Assembly (NCBI GenBank): GCA_039029535.1
Contig: JBCCFW010000015.1
Location: 18,397-82,396 of the forward strand
Reading direction: 5' to 3'
Origin: JBCCFW01 sp039029535
Lineage (GTDB): Bacteria; Acidobacteriota; JBCCFW01
Length of the DNA stretch: 64,000 bases
Shown here: positions 1 through 8,571 of the stretch, piece after piece
Numbering within the stretch: position 1 is the stretch's first letter
Layout of the letters: every line of letters begins with the position of its first letter
Made by a program: the position numbers and the translations under genes
The notes under the pieces: generated by a model
Database searches by the model: none
Seen by the model: the letters and a program-made list of their open reading frames with translations, nothing else
What the model was told of the DNA's origin: nothing

Positions 1-75
1 GAGCCCGAGGTCGACCTCGAAGCCGCCGTGGTCGAGCTGGCCGAGTCGCTCGGCACCGGGGACGCGAGCGCGTGA
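1..75 (+). CDS. C-terminal end of an unidentified protein (partial)
   Basis: An open frame enters from the left edge and encodes 24 residues ending at a TGA (73-75). The tail is acidic and alanine-rich, too short to assign. Its stop overlaps the GTG start of the phosphopantetheinyl transferase in a GTGA arrangement, so the two genes are probably translationally coupled and share an operon. Because such transferases modify carrier proteins, the missing gene could belong to a carrier-protein-dependent pathway, but the visible part does not show this. Confidence 0.6.
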   Translation, partial: EPEVDLEAAVVELAESLGTGDASA

Positions 76-806
76 GCTGGGAGCCCGCCCCCAACGTCCT
101 CCCTGCTCTCGCGGACTCCCTGCACCTCTGGTTCTTCTCGCTGGAGACCAGCGCTGAGGAACGAGCTCGTCTCCTTCCTCTCCTGAGCAGCGACGAGCGC
201 GCGCGCGCCGAGCGCTTCGTGGTCGAGCGTCCCCGGCGGCAGATGATCGTCGGACGAGGCCGACTGCGCGAGACGCTGGGCCGCTACCTCGACCGTGACC
301 CTGCCTCGCTGCGCTTCGACTACGGTGACGACGGCAAGCCCTTCCTCGTCCGCGACGACGGCGAGGACCGACCGCTGGAGTTCAACCTCTCGCACTCGGG
401 AACGGTCGCCTTGCTCGGCGTGGTCGACCACGGACGCCTGGGCGTCGACGTGGAGACAGTGCGATACGACACCGATCACCTCGCCATCGCAGTCCGCTTC
501 TTCTCCGAGATCGAGCGCGAGCGTCTCGCTCGCTTCTCGACCGAGGAGATCCCTCACGCCTTCTTCCGCTGCTGGACTCGCAAGGAGGCCTATCTCAAGG
601 CGGTGGGCACCGGCTTGCGTCGACCGCTCGCCGGTTTCGACGTGGACTTCGCCGAGGACGACCATGCCGCGTTGCTGGCCACGCGCTTCGACGAGGACGA
701 GGCGGCGCGCTGGTCACTCGCTCCAGTCAACGTCGGAGTCGATCACGCAGCGGCCTGGTGTCTCGACTGGACGCCGTCGACGACGCGTCGCTATCAGCTC
801 GACTGA
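72..806 (+). CDS. 4'-phosphopantetheinyl transferase superfamily protein (Sfp type)
   Basis: 244-residue cytoplasmic enzyme expected to move the phosphopantetheine arm of coenzyme A onto a serine of an acyl or peptidyl carrier protein. Both family signatures are visible: GVDVE around residues 124-128 (Mg-binding Asp126 and Glu128) and WTRKEAYLKA starting at Trp168, with the metal-binding Glu172 and the CoA-contacting Lys. The length fits the Sfp/Gsp group (about 220-250) rather than the short AcpS type. The GTG start overlaps the stop of the preceding gene, indicating coupling. The 3' end overlaps the convergent PAP2 gene by 13 bases. No carrier protein or synthase is in the window, so the substrate is unknown. 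Confidence 0.9.
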   Translation: MSWEPAPNVLPALADSLHLWFFSLETSAEERARLLPLLSSDERARAERFVVERPRRQMIVGRGRLRETLGRYLDRDPASLRFDYGDDGKPFLVRDDGEDRPLEFNLSHSGTVALLGVVDHGRLGVDVETVRYDTDHLAIAVRFFSEIERERLARFSTEEIPHAFFRCWTRKEAYLKAVGTGLRRPLAGFDVDFAEDDHAALLATRFDEDEAARWSLAPVNVGVDHAAAWCLDWTPSTTRRYQLD

Positions 807-1693
807 TCGTCCGAGACGCTCGTGGTCCGCGGAGGAGCACCGAGCTCGCACAGCACGCCCCCCAGCAAGCCTCCCACGATGAGGTCGATGGCGAAGTGGT
901 AGCGCAGCACCAGGGTCGCGAGCAGCCCGAGCACGCCGATGGGAAGCAGGCACCAGGCGAGCTTGCGATGCAGCCGCCAGGATTGAGCGAGGACGAAGAC
1001 GGTGACCGCGACGTGCCCCGACGGGAAGGCGTCGTGATGGTTGAAGGTCAACGCGTCGATCCCCGAGCGCACCCAGAGACCGAAGTCCGTCAGCGGTAGC
1101 GGCGCCTCGAACTGCCAGGGGGCTCGCTCACCCAGGGCCGCCACCATCCGCGCGGGCGTGGTGGCCGGCGAGAGGAAGTAGCCCGCGTACACGCAGGTCA
1201 CCGCGAGGGTGAGCACGCCGAGGTGGAGCATGAGCTCCTCACGACGACGCTGCACGAAGAGCAGCACGGGAAGCGGGAACGCCAACAACACGAAGGCCGC
1301 ATAGGCGACCTGCAAGACGTCGCTGAAGCCCGGGAGAGCCAGGGACTGGGCGGCGAGCACCGGTGAGGAGCCGAAGAGGGTGTCGTCCCAGAGCGCGAGC
1401 ACGGTCTCCACGGAGGGATGACCGAGGGTCTTGGCCAGGGCGCCGATGAGCGAGTGTCCGAGCGCGAAGCTCAGGAACAGGAGCCCGGCACGCCAGTGGG
1501 CACGCAGTCGATCCGGAACCCAATGAGCGGCGAAGGCCAGTGCCGCCAGCAGGAGTCCGAGGGGAGCCAGCAGGGCGTCGAAGGGATGCAGGGCCGGCAA
1601 GGTGACGAGCAGCCAGAGACCACCGAGGAGGAGCTCGGGCAGTGGGCTGACGAGGGCTGCGACCCGTCGAGAGCGCGGGGCAGGCGTGCCCAT
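794..1693 (-). CDS. PAP2-superfamily membrane phosphatase
   Basis: 299-residue integral membrane protein with about six hydrophobic segments. The phosphatase signature is present as PSGH (in HDAFPSGHVAV) followed about 45 residues later by RYHFAIDLIVG, which supply the catalytic histidines and the Asp of motif 3. The usual N-terminal KxxxxxxRP motif is not obvious, as in the inositolphosphoceramide-synthase/aureobasidin-like branch. It probably dephosphorylates or transfers the head group of a lipid phosphate at the inner membrane. The gene is convergent with the phosphopantetheinyl transferase and divergent from the Smr gene (26 bp apart). The precise substrate cannot be read from sequence. 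Confidence 0.8.
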   Translation of the reverse strand: MGTPAPRSRRVAALVSPLPELLLGGLWLLVTLPALHPFDALLAPLGLLLAALAFAAHWVPDRLRAHWRAGLLFLSFALGHSLIGALAKTLGHPSVETVLALWDDTLFGSSPVLAAQSLALPGFSDVLQVAYAAFVLLAFPLPVLLFVQRRREELMLHLGVLTLAVTCVYAGYFLSPATTPARMVAALGERAPWQFEAPLPLTDFGLWVRSGIDALTFNHHDAFPSGHVAVTVFVLAQSWRLHRKLAWCLLPIGVLGLLATLVLRYHFAIDLIVGGLLGGVLCELGAPPRTTSVSDDQSS

Positions 1694-1719
1694 CGTCAGT
1701 CCCCTGCCATGCTTGGGGC

Positions 1720-2064
1720 ATGAGCAGCGACGACCTCGACGACGACGAGATCCCCGAGCTGGTCCACGTCCCCCTCGACGGAGAGCTGGACCTCCACCAC
1801 TTTGCGCCCCGCGAGGTCGCCGAGCTGGTCGCCGACTACCTCGACGAGTGCCGGCACGTGGGCGTGCTCGAGATCCGCATCTGCCATGGCAAGGGGAAGG
1901 GCACGCTGCGGCGCATCGTCCGTTCGGTCATCGACAAGCGTGACGATGTCGTCGACGTACGCACGGCTCCGCCGGAGCGCGGGGGCTGGGGCGCCACGCT
2001 GGTCACCCTGATGCCCCCGGAGGACGGAGCGTCGGAGGAGTCGAGCGACGACGCCTCCGACTGA
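1720..2064 (+). CDS. Stand-alone Smr domain protein
   Basis: 114-residue protein that is essentially one Smr (small MutS-related) domain. LDLHH near residues 23-27 corresponds to the LDLHG motif and HGKGKGTLR near residue 58 to the HGxGxGxLR motif. The acidic N and C termini are probably disordered. Smr domains act as endonucleases on branched DNA or as RNA nucleases in ribosome rescue; which applies here is not visible. It starts with ATG 26 bp from the divergent PAP2 gene. Confidence 0.85.
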   Translation: MSSDDLDDDEIPELVHVPLDGELDLHHFAPREVAELVADYLDECRHVGVLEIRICHGKGKGTLRRIVRSVIDKRDDVVDVRTAPPERGGWGATLVTLMPPEDGASEESSDDASD

Positions 2065-2238
2065 CGAGCCGGACCTAGTGGGGTGTCGCGTTGGTTCGTT
2101 GCATTGATCGGTGGATGATCGGCGTTCCTGGCGCGACGCGAATCGCGCGGATAGTGGGCCTATCCAAGTGATGAGCAACACTGCCAGGGGCGTCGAGGGC
2201 CGCCGAGCAATGTGACGAACCAGCGTGACGCCCCACTA

Positions 2239-3171
2239 CTACCCGGGCAGGTCGGTCGCCTCGGAATTCGTCTCGGCGCGACCGGCCAGCGCGCGCTCGA
2301 TGAGCTTGCGCGGCGTGCGCCTGAGCTTCCGGGCCAGCTTGACCTTGTCGAGGCTCCAGATCAGCCACTTGGTGGGATCGAGGTCGAACCAGCGGACGCC
2401 GTTCCGGTAGTCGCCCGGGAAGCGGTGGTGGTAGTTGTGGTAGCCCTCGCCGAGAGCGGGCAAGGCGATGAGCCAGCTGTCGCGGGCCGAGGTGTCCTTC
2501 CAGTAGCGCTTGCCACCGAGGATGTGCGCCAGCGAGTTGATGCTCCAGGTCACGTGCCACTGCACGACCACGCGGAGGAAGCCGACGAAGAGCAGGGCAC
2601 CGATCGGGTCGCCCCAGAGTGCGCCGATGCCGAGCGGAACGGCGAAGCCCATGAGGATGGCCAACCAGAGGTAGCCACGATGCTGGAAGCGGACCAGCGG
2701 GTCGGCGACCAGGTCCTTGCGGTTCACCTCCTGGGAGTCCGGATCGCGGAGATGGAGGATCCAACCGAGGTGCGCCCACCAGAAGCCCTTGGTGATGGCG
2801 TGGGGGTCTTCTTCCTGATCGGTCTTGCGGTGGTGGATGCGGTGATCCACGCACCACTTGAGCGCGGAGTTCTGAAGCGAGGCCGCTCCGAACAAGAGGA
2901 AGAACAAGCGCACGGGCCAGCTCGCCTCGTAACCGCGGTGAGCGTAGAGCCGGTGGTAGCCCGCGGTGATGGAGAAGCCGCAGAACAGGAACCACAGGAG
3001 GCCGAGCCCGACGGTCCAGAGCGAAACGCCCACGAAGCAGGCGCGCACGATCATCAGGGCCGCCATCAGGTGGAAGAGGCCGATGACCATCAGGTTGGCG
3101 ATGTCGAGCTTGGTCGGCTTGGCGCCCTCGACTCGACGCAGTTCCTCGAGGGACGGGGAGGCTGTCGACAT
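2239..3171 (-). CDS. Acyl-CoA (stearoyl-CoA type) fatty acid desaturase
   Basis: 310-residue integral membrane di-iron enzyme that would introduce a cis double bond into a saturated acyl chain. All three histidine clusters are intact: HRLYAH (73-78), HRIHH (110-114) and HNYHH (245-249), with four hydrophobic segments placed as in delta-9 desaturases. ENQ-type partner genes are not adjacent; the electron donor must be encoded elsewhere. It is an isolated minus-strand gene with a 430 bp intergenic stretch upstream. Control of membrane fluidity is the usual family role. Confidence 0.93.
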   Translation of the reverse strand: MSTASPSLEELRRVEGAKPTKLDIANLMVIGLFHLMAALMIVRACFVGVSLWTVGLGLLWFLFCGFSITAGYHRLYAHRGYEASWPVRLFFLLFGAASLQNSALKWCVDHRIHHRKTDQEEDPHAITKGFWWAHLGWILHLRDPDSQEVNRKDLVADPLVRFQHRGYLWLAILMGFAVPLGIGALWGDPIGALLFVGFLRVVVQWHVTWSINSLAHILGGKRYWKDTSARDSWLIALPALGEGYHNYHHRFPGDYRNGVRWFDLDPTKWLIWSLDKVKLARKLRRTPRKLIERALAGRAETNSEATDLPG

Positions 3172-3602
3172 GGGAAGAGTCCTCGAGCGGGCTGCCTCCT
3201 CGGGGAGGAGCCACCGCTGGTAGTGATTGAGGAACCAGCAGTCTAGCCGACCTTCTCGGCGGTGGGTCGTGGAATCTGGAGGCGAATCTCACGACGGGTT
3301 GGGAACGGATCGCAGCCTCGGGCTGTCCGAATTTCCCGCAACCGAGGTCTCGACCTTTCCCGAGCCGGACCGATGGTTAGGTCGGGGCCCGGCGGACTCG
3401 ATTCTCCTGCCTGCCAACAGGGACCTGCTCCTGCCTGCCATCGCGCGGGCCCCACCTTCCTTTCCCCTCCGTCTCAGCCACCACTCGGCCCCTCCCAGGG
3501 CTGCTGGAAGACGCCCTGCGACGGAGGTAGGCTGCGGCGCCGCGAGCCCCGCTCGGTCGACGAAACACCTCGCTCGACCCGCGCTCGCCCGAGCCGACCG
3601 CC
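3172..3602. other. Intergenic region, 431 bp, no gene seen
   Basis: This stretch separates the divergent desaturase and ArsC-like genes, so promoters for both must lie here. I find no convincing coding frame, tRNA or strong hairpin. A 13-base direct repeat, CTCCTGCCTGCCA, occurs at 3404-3416 and 3428-3440, 24 bp apart (about two helical turns), which could be a tandem protein-binding site but may be chance in GC-rich DNA. Confidence 0.5.
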
Positions 3603-3944
3603 GTGTCTTTCCTGTTCCACAACCCCCGCTGCTCCAAGTCCCGTCAGGCCCTCGCCCTCCTCGAAGAGAGAGGTGCCGAGGTCGAGGTCATCCGTTACCT
3701 CGACGATCCACCCGACGCCGACACGGTCTCTGGCCTCGTCGACAAGCTCGGCATCCCGGCCCATGACCTGCTGCGGACGAAGGAGGCTCCGTACGCCGAG
3801 CTCGGCCTCTCCTCGGAGAGCGACCGCGACACCATCGTCGCGGCCATCGCACGGCACCCCATCCTCTTGGAGCGGCCGGTGCTGGTGGTCGGCGACCGGG
3901 CGGTGATCGGTCGTCCCCCGGAGCGCGTTCTCGAGCTGCTGTAG
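3603..3944 (+). CDS. ArsC-family arsenate reductase-like protein (YfgD type)
   Basis: 113-residue thioredoxin-fold protein. It opens with the family motif NPRCSKSR, placing the catalytic Cys at residue 10, and ends with IGRPPERVLELL, which contains the conserved GRPPE arginine. The RTKEAPYAELGL segment matches the middle arginine motif. The family uses glutaredoxin and glutathione to reduce arsenate; many chromosomal YfgD-like members are of uncertain substrate. GTG start. No ars operon genes are adjacent, so a role in arsenic resistance is not shown by context. Confidence 0.85.
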   Translation: MSFLFHNPRCSKSRQALALLEERGAEVEVIRYLDDPPDADTVSGLVDKLGIPAHDLLRTKEAPYAELGLSSESDRDTIVAAIARHPILLERPVLVVGDRAVIGRPPERVLELL

Positions 3945-3948
3945 CCTC

Positions 3949-3978
3949 GGCGAAACGTTCGCCTAATGTTCGTTTCGC
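3949..3978 (+). terminator. Overlapping inverted repeats, possible terminator after arsC-like gene
   Basis: Two mutually exclusive stems share a left arm. GGCGAA (3949-3954) pairs with TTCGCC (3958-3963) around a 3-base loop, while GCGAAACG (3950-3957) pairs perfectly with CGTTTCGC (3971-3978). The site lies 5 bp after the ArsC-like stop and 87 bp before the efflux adaptor start. No clean U tract follows, so a terminator, attenuator or operator are all possible. Confidence 0.4.
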
Positions 3979-4064
3979 ATGATGATCGGGAACCTGGCTT
4001 CCCGTGTTTCCGTGGTAGAGACTCTCCGCGGCCCTGAGTCCTCCCCGCCCCTTCGAGCCCTCCC

Positions 4065-5255
4065 ATGCACGTGCCGACTGCCTTCCGGACCGTCCTGGTC
4101 TGCCTCCTCTTCGTCCTCCTGGCCACCGGCTGTGGCGACACGTCCGCCCAGGGCCAAGGTCGTGGCGGAGGCCGAGGCAGCGGCATGGGCGGCGGCAAGG
4201 GACGACCCGCCACCCGCGACGCGATCGCCGTCGAGGCCGTGGTGGTTCGTCAGCAGCCCCTCTCCTCCATCTATTCCTCCACCGCGACGCTCCGCCCCCG
4301 GCGTCAGGCGACGGTCACCGCGCGCACCAAGGGTGTCGTCGAGAGGCTCCTCGTCGAGGCCGGTGACGAGGTCCGCGAAGGTGCCCTGCTCGCCAGGCTC
4401 GAAGACGCCGACCAGCGCATCGCCGCCAAGCGGGCCCGGTTGATGCGAGACACCAAGCGGGAGGAGCATGCGCGCTCGGAAGAGCTCAGCAGTCAGGGGC
4501 TCATCGCCGTCGAGGTCCACGCGACCAAGCGTCGCGAGAGGGACGAGTCCGAGGTCGATCACGAGCGAGCCCAGCTCGACCTCGCACGCACTCGCGTGAA
4601 GGCCCCCTTCGCCGGTCGCATCCTCGAACGCCAGGTCGACACCGGCGCCACCGTTTCCGACGGCACGGCCCTGTTCATCCTCGCCGACCTCACCCCCATG
4701 GAGGCCGACGTCGACGTCTCCGAACGTCAGGTCTCTCAGTTACAGGTCGGTCAGCCCGTTCGGGTGCGACCCGATGCCGGCGGTGATGCCGTCGCCGCCC
4801 GCATCTCGCGGATCGCTCCCGCCGTCCGCGCCGAGACGGGAACGGTGAAGGTCACCATCGAGGTGGACGAAGCCGAAGGGCTCCGACCCGGCTCCTTCCT
4901 TCGAGTCGAGGTCGTCACCGAGACCCACGAGGACGCGCTGGTCGTTCCCCGCAACGCGCTGGTGGCCGAGGGGCGCCGCTGGCACGTCTTCGAGCTCAGC
5001 GAGGACCGACAGAGCGTCCGCCAAGTCGACGTGCAGCCGGGTTTCGAAGAGGGTGAGCTCGTCGAGCTGCGCGCTCCCGACGGTGGACCGAGCCCCGTCA
5101 CCGAGGGAGCCCTGGTCATCTCGCTGGGCGCGCCCGCCCTGTCCGACGGCGCACCGGTGAAGGTCTTCGGCGAGCACGCGCTCCCCGAGGCCGAGACTGC
5201 CGACGAGACCGAGACGACGTCCGACCGTCGGGGCCGGAAGGGTGAGCGCTCCTGA
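4065..5255 (+). CDS. RND efflux periplasmic adaptor (HlyD/MFP family lipoprotein)
   Basis: 396-residue membrane fusion protein that links inner-membrane RND pumps to an outer-membrane channel. The N terminus is a lipoprotein signal with lipobox LLATGC, so the mature protein should be lipidated at Cys24. A Gly-rich linker follows, then a lipoyl/barrel-sandwich half (about 55-110), a short alpha-helical hairpin with charged residues (about 110-175), the second lipoyl half, and beta-barrel and membrane-proximal domains, ending in an acidic tail. The last 14 bases overlap the start of the first pump gene, so one operon encodes adaptor plus two pumps. No TolC-like outer-membrane gene is present nearby. 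Confidence 0.9.
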   Translation: MHVPTAFRTVLVCLLFVLLATGCGDTSAQGQGRGGGRGSGMGGGKGRPATRDAIAVEAVVVRQQPLSSIYSSTATLRPRRQATVTARTKGVVERLLVEAGDEVREGALLARLEDADQRIAAKRARLMRDTKREEHARSEELSSQGLIAVEVHATKRRERDESEVDHERAQLDLARTRVKAPFAGRILERQVDTGATVSDGTALFILADLTPMEADVDVSERQVSQLQVGQPVRVRPDAGGDAVAARISRIAPAVRAETGTVKVTIEVDEAEGLRPGSFLRVEVVTETHEDALVVPRNALVAEGRRWHVFELSEDRQSVRQVDVQPGFEEGELVELRAPDGGPSPVTEGALVISLGAPALSDGAPVKVFGEHALPEAETADETETTSDRRGRKGERS

Positions 5256-8200
5256 GCTGGCCGTCCGCCGCCCGGTCACCGTCCTCATGGCGGTCCTGGC
5301 GGTGGCGGTCTTCGGCGCACTGGCGGTCCGTGAGCTCCAGGTGGAGCTGCTGCCCGACCTCTCCCATCCCACGCTGACCGTTCGCACCGAGCACGTCGAC
5401 GCGGCCCCCCTCTCGATCGAACAGTTCGTCACGCGACCGATCGAGGAGGCGGTGGGTGTCATCCCCGGCGTGCGGGAGATGCGCTCGGCGTCTCGCGCCG
5501 GGCTGTCGGAGGTCACGCTCCAGTTCGACTGGGGCGAGGACATGGACGTCACCGCGCTGGAGGTGCGGGAGAAGCTGGGCCTGGTCGAGCTGCCCCGCGA
5601 CGCCGAGCGCTCGCGCGTGCTGCGCTTCGATCCCTCGCTCGATCCCATCCTCCGCGTGGCCTTCAGCGGTGACCGACCACTGGAGGAGCTGCGGCAGCTC
5701 GCCGAGCGACTCCTCAAGCCGAAGATCGAGTCCATCCGCGGCGTCGCGGCGGCACGGGTCCGCGGTGGGCTCGAGCCCGAAGTGCAGGTCGAGGCCGACG
5801 AGAAGCGTCTGGCCGCCTTGGGCCTGACGCTCGACGATCTCGGCCGTGCTCTGCGGCAGGCCAACGTCAACCTCCCCGGCGGCACGCTGCGTGACTACGG
5901 CACGCTCTACCTCGTGCGCACGCTCAACGAGTTCGTCGACATCGAGCAGCTCGAGCGCACGGTGGTTCGCGACGGTCCCGAGGGGCGAGTGCTGGTCGGC
6001 GAGGTCGCCGAGGTTCGTCTCGGTCACCGCGACCGGCAGGAGGTCACGCGCTCCGCCGGTGACGAGGTGGTGGAGCTCGCCATCCACCGCGAGGGAGCGG
6101 CCAACACCGTCGCGGTCGCCGCCGAGGTCCGCGCCGAGCTCGACCGTCTCCAGGGTGAGCTGGCCGACGACCTGACGCTGACCGTCCTCGCCGACCAGTC
6201 GCGCTTCGTGAGCGCCGCCATCCGCCAGGTGCAGGTGGCCGCACTGCTGGGCGGCTTGCTCGCGATCCTCGTCCTCTACTTCTTCCTTCGTCAGCTCCGA
6301 CCGACGCTGCTCATCGCTCTCTCGATCCCGGCCTCGCTGCTCGCCACCTTCCTCGGCCTGCGTCAGTTCGGCGTCACCTTGAACGTCATGTCGCTGGGCG
6401 GTCTCGCGCTCGGCATCGGCATGCTCCTCGACAACTCCATCGTCGTGCTCGAGGCCATCGATCGACGACGTCGTGCCGGTGACTCCAACGCCGAGGCCGC
6501 CAGCCGGGGTGGTGGAGAGGTCGCCTCCGCGGTGACCGCCGCGACCCTCACGACCGTCTGCGTCTTCCTGCCGGTGGTCTTCGTCGAGGGCATCGCCGGC
6601 CAGCTCTTCTCCGACCTGGCGATCACCGTCTGCCTCTGCCTGGTCGCGTCACTGTTCGTGTCGCTCACGCTCATCCCCGCCGTGGCCGGGCTGGGCTCCG
6701 ATCCCACCGGCGTCCTGAGCGACGCGGCTTCGCTCGGTCCCCGCGCCTGGCTGAAGCGTCTGAGCGACTTCGTGCTCGGACGCGATCGCACGCTCGACTC
6801 CGACGGCGACACTCCCCCCGGTCGCTGGCGACGCTTCCTTCATTGGTTGCGGGTCGTGCTGTTCTTCCCCGTCCGGCTCGTCCTCGCGATCCTCGCGCTG
6901 GTCGTCGGCCTGGTCGCCGCGCTCCTCACGCGAGCGTGGCAGCTCATCGCCTGGCTGTTCGAGGTGGTGTCGTGGCCGCTGCTCAGCGTGGTCGACGGCA
7001 TCGGTCGTCTCTATCCGCGCCTGCTTCGATCGGCCCTCGCACACGGTGGGCTCGTCGTCCTCGTCGCCTTCCTCGGCCTGCTCGCGTGCTGGCCGCTCGC
7101 CCGTGACCTCGGGACGAACCTCGTTCCACCGCTGGCGCGCGGCGAGTTCGGACTGCGGCTTCGCCTGCCTGCGGGCACTCCGCTGGAGGTCACCGCCGAG
7201 CACGTCGAGCGTCTCGAGGAAGGCCTCATCGCCGACGGTCGCTTCGCCGCCGTGTTCTCGTCGGTGGGTGCCCTGCCCGCGACGGCGTCGGGCCTCCCCA
7301 CCACCGGCGAGAATCTCGCGCAGGTCGACCTGGCGCTCCCCCCCGGCAGCACGAGCGTGGACGAGGCCGATGCGGTCGCCCGGTGTCGGGAGCTGCTCGG
7401 CCTCTTCCCGGACATCGAGGTCGAGCTGGTGCGTCCGACGATCTTGTCGCTGTCACCGCCGGTCGCCATCGACGTGCTGGCCGACGATCTCGAGGTCCTC
7501 GACGCCGCCACGGAGCGCGTCGCCGCCGCGCTGTCCGAGCTGCCCGAGCTCGCCGACGTGTCGACGACGCTCGAACCCGGCCACCCCGAGCTGCGCGTTC
7601 GATTGGATCGAGACCGAGCTGCCGCCATGGGCCTCTCCGCCGAGGCTCTCGGCCAGACCCTCCGCCGTCAGCTCCGCGGCGAGGTCCTCGGCCAGCTCAG
7701 GCAAGACGAGGAGCGCATCGACATCCGCCTGCGAAGCCACGAGAGCGGTCGCGACCGCATCGGCGAGGTCGGCGCGCTGCGGATGCGGACCTCGACGGGC
7801 GAGAGCGTGCCGGTGAGCGCGCTGGCTCAGGTGGAGCTCGGGCAGGGACCGGCGGCCATCCACCGCTTCGAGAACTCACGGGCCGCGCGGGTCTCCGCCA
7901 AGGTCCCCGCCGTCGACCTCGCGAGCGCCCTGGCGACGGTGCGCGAGACCCTCGACGAGGTCCGACCCGAGCTCCCCGGTGGGGCCGTCGCCGAGCTCTC
8001 GGGTCAAGAGAAGGACATGAAGACCAGCTTCGACAGCCTGCGTCTCGCGCTGGCGCTCGCGGTCTTCCTCGTGCTGGTCGTCATGGCCATGCAGTTCGAG
8101 TCACTCAAGCAGCCCTTCGTCATCCTGCTCTCGGTCCCCCTGGGAGCCATCGGCGTCGTGCTCACGCTCGTCTTGCTCGGTCGCAACATCGACGTGTTCG

Positions 8201-8571
8201 TGCTGCTGGGCGTGGTCATGCTCGCGGGCATCGTGGTCAACAACGCCATCGTTCTCGTCGACGCCGTGAGCCGTCGACGTCGCGAGGGTCAGGCCCTCGA
8301 CGCGGCGCTCGAGGCCGCCGGTGGTGAGCGGCTGCGCCCCATCCTCATGACCACCGCGACCACCGTGCTCGGCCTGCTGCCCATGGCTCTCGGTCTCGGC
8401 GAAGGTGACGAGCTCCGCGCTCCGCTCGCGATCACGGTCATCGGCGGGCTCACCGGCAGCACCGTGCTCACGCTGCTGGTCATCCCCTGCCTCTATCGTC
8501 TGGTCAATGCCCGGGCCGAGCGACGTCGGGTCGCGGCGCTCGCCGAGCAGGCCGCGGAGGTCACCTCGTGA
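5242..8571 (+). CDS. RND efflux transporter, first of two (AcrB/HAE type)
   Basis: 1109-residue inner-membrane proton-driven pump with the duplicated RND layout of six transmembrane helices and a large periplasmic loop in each half. The proton-relay TM4 motif is LGIGMLLDNSIVV, with Asp397 as the single TM4 acid (VDN-type, not the DD of AcrB). The typical second-half motif GVVMLAGIVVNNAIVLVD is near the C terminus. It is longer than usual because the cytoplasmic link between TM6 and TM7 (about residues 490-600) is expanded and carries one or two extra hydrophobic stretches. GTG start within the end of the adaptor gene; its own stop overlaps the next pump (GTGA). Substrate not predictable. Confidence 0.92.
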   Translation: MSAPELAVRRPVTVLMAVLAVAVFGALAVRELQVELLPDLSHPTLTVRTEHVDAAPLSIEQFVTRPIEEAVGVIPGVREMRSASRAGLSEVTLQFDWGEDMDVTALEVREKLGLVELPRDAERSRVLRFDPSLDPILRVAFSGDRPLEELRQLAERLLKPKIESIRGVAAARVRGGLEPEVQVEADEKRLAALGLTLDDLGRALRQANVNLPGGTLRDYGTLYLVRTLNEFVDIEQLERTVVRDGPEGRVLVGEVAEVRLGHRDRQEVTRSAGDEVVELAIHREGAANTVAVAAEVRAELDRLQGELADDLTLTVLADQSRFVSAAIRQVQVAALLGGLLAILVLYFFLRQLRPTLLIALSIPASLLATFLGLRQFGVTLNVMSLGGLALGIGMLLDNSIVVLEAIDRRRRAGDSNAEAASRGGGEVASAVTAATLTTVCVFLPVVFVEGIAGQLFSDLAITVCLCLVASLFVSLTLIPAVAGLGSDPTGVLSDAASLGPRAWLKRLSDFVLGRDRTLDSDGDTPPGRWRRFLHWLRVVLFFPVRLVLAILALVVGLVAALLTRAWQLIAWLFEVVSWPLLSVVDGIGRLYPRLLRSALAHGGLVVLVAFLGLLACWPLARDLGTNLVPPLARGEFGLRLRLPAGTPLEVTAEHVERLEEGLIADGRFAAVFSSVGALPATASGLPTTGENLAQVDLALPPGSTSVDEADAVARCRELLGLFPDIEVELVRPTILSLSPPVAIDVLADDLEVLDAATERVAAALSELPELADVSTTLEPGHPELRVRLDRDRAAAMGLSAEALGQTLRRQLRGEVLGQLRQDEERIDIRLRSHESGRDRIGEVGALRMRTSTGESVPVSALAQVELGQGPAAIHRFENSRAARVSAKVPAVDLASALATVRETLDEVRPELPGGAVAELSGQEKDMKTSFDSLRLALALAVFLVLVVMAMQFESLKQPFVILLSVPLGAIGVVLTLVLLGRNIDVFVLLGVVMLAGIVVNNAIVLVDAVSRRRREGQALDAALEAAGGERLRPILMTTATTVLGLLPMALGLGEGDELRAPLAITVIGGLTGSTVLTLLVIPCLYRLVNARAERRRVAALAEQAAEVTS

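Noticed and set aside
3227..3906. Additional gene overlapping the ArsC-like gene in another frame
   Set aside because: No recognisable domain, Arg/Pro/Ser-rich composition of a frame shadow, and the ArsC frame has clear family motifs.
3603..3944. An arsenic-resistance island
   Set aside because: Only an ArsC-like reductase is present. There is no ArsR, ArsB or ACR3, and the nearby RND operon gives no sign of arsenic specificity.
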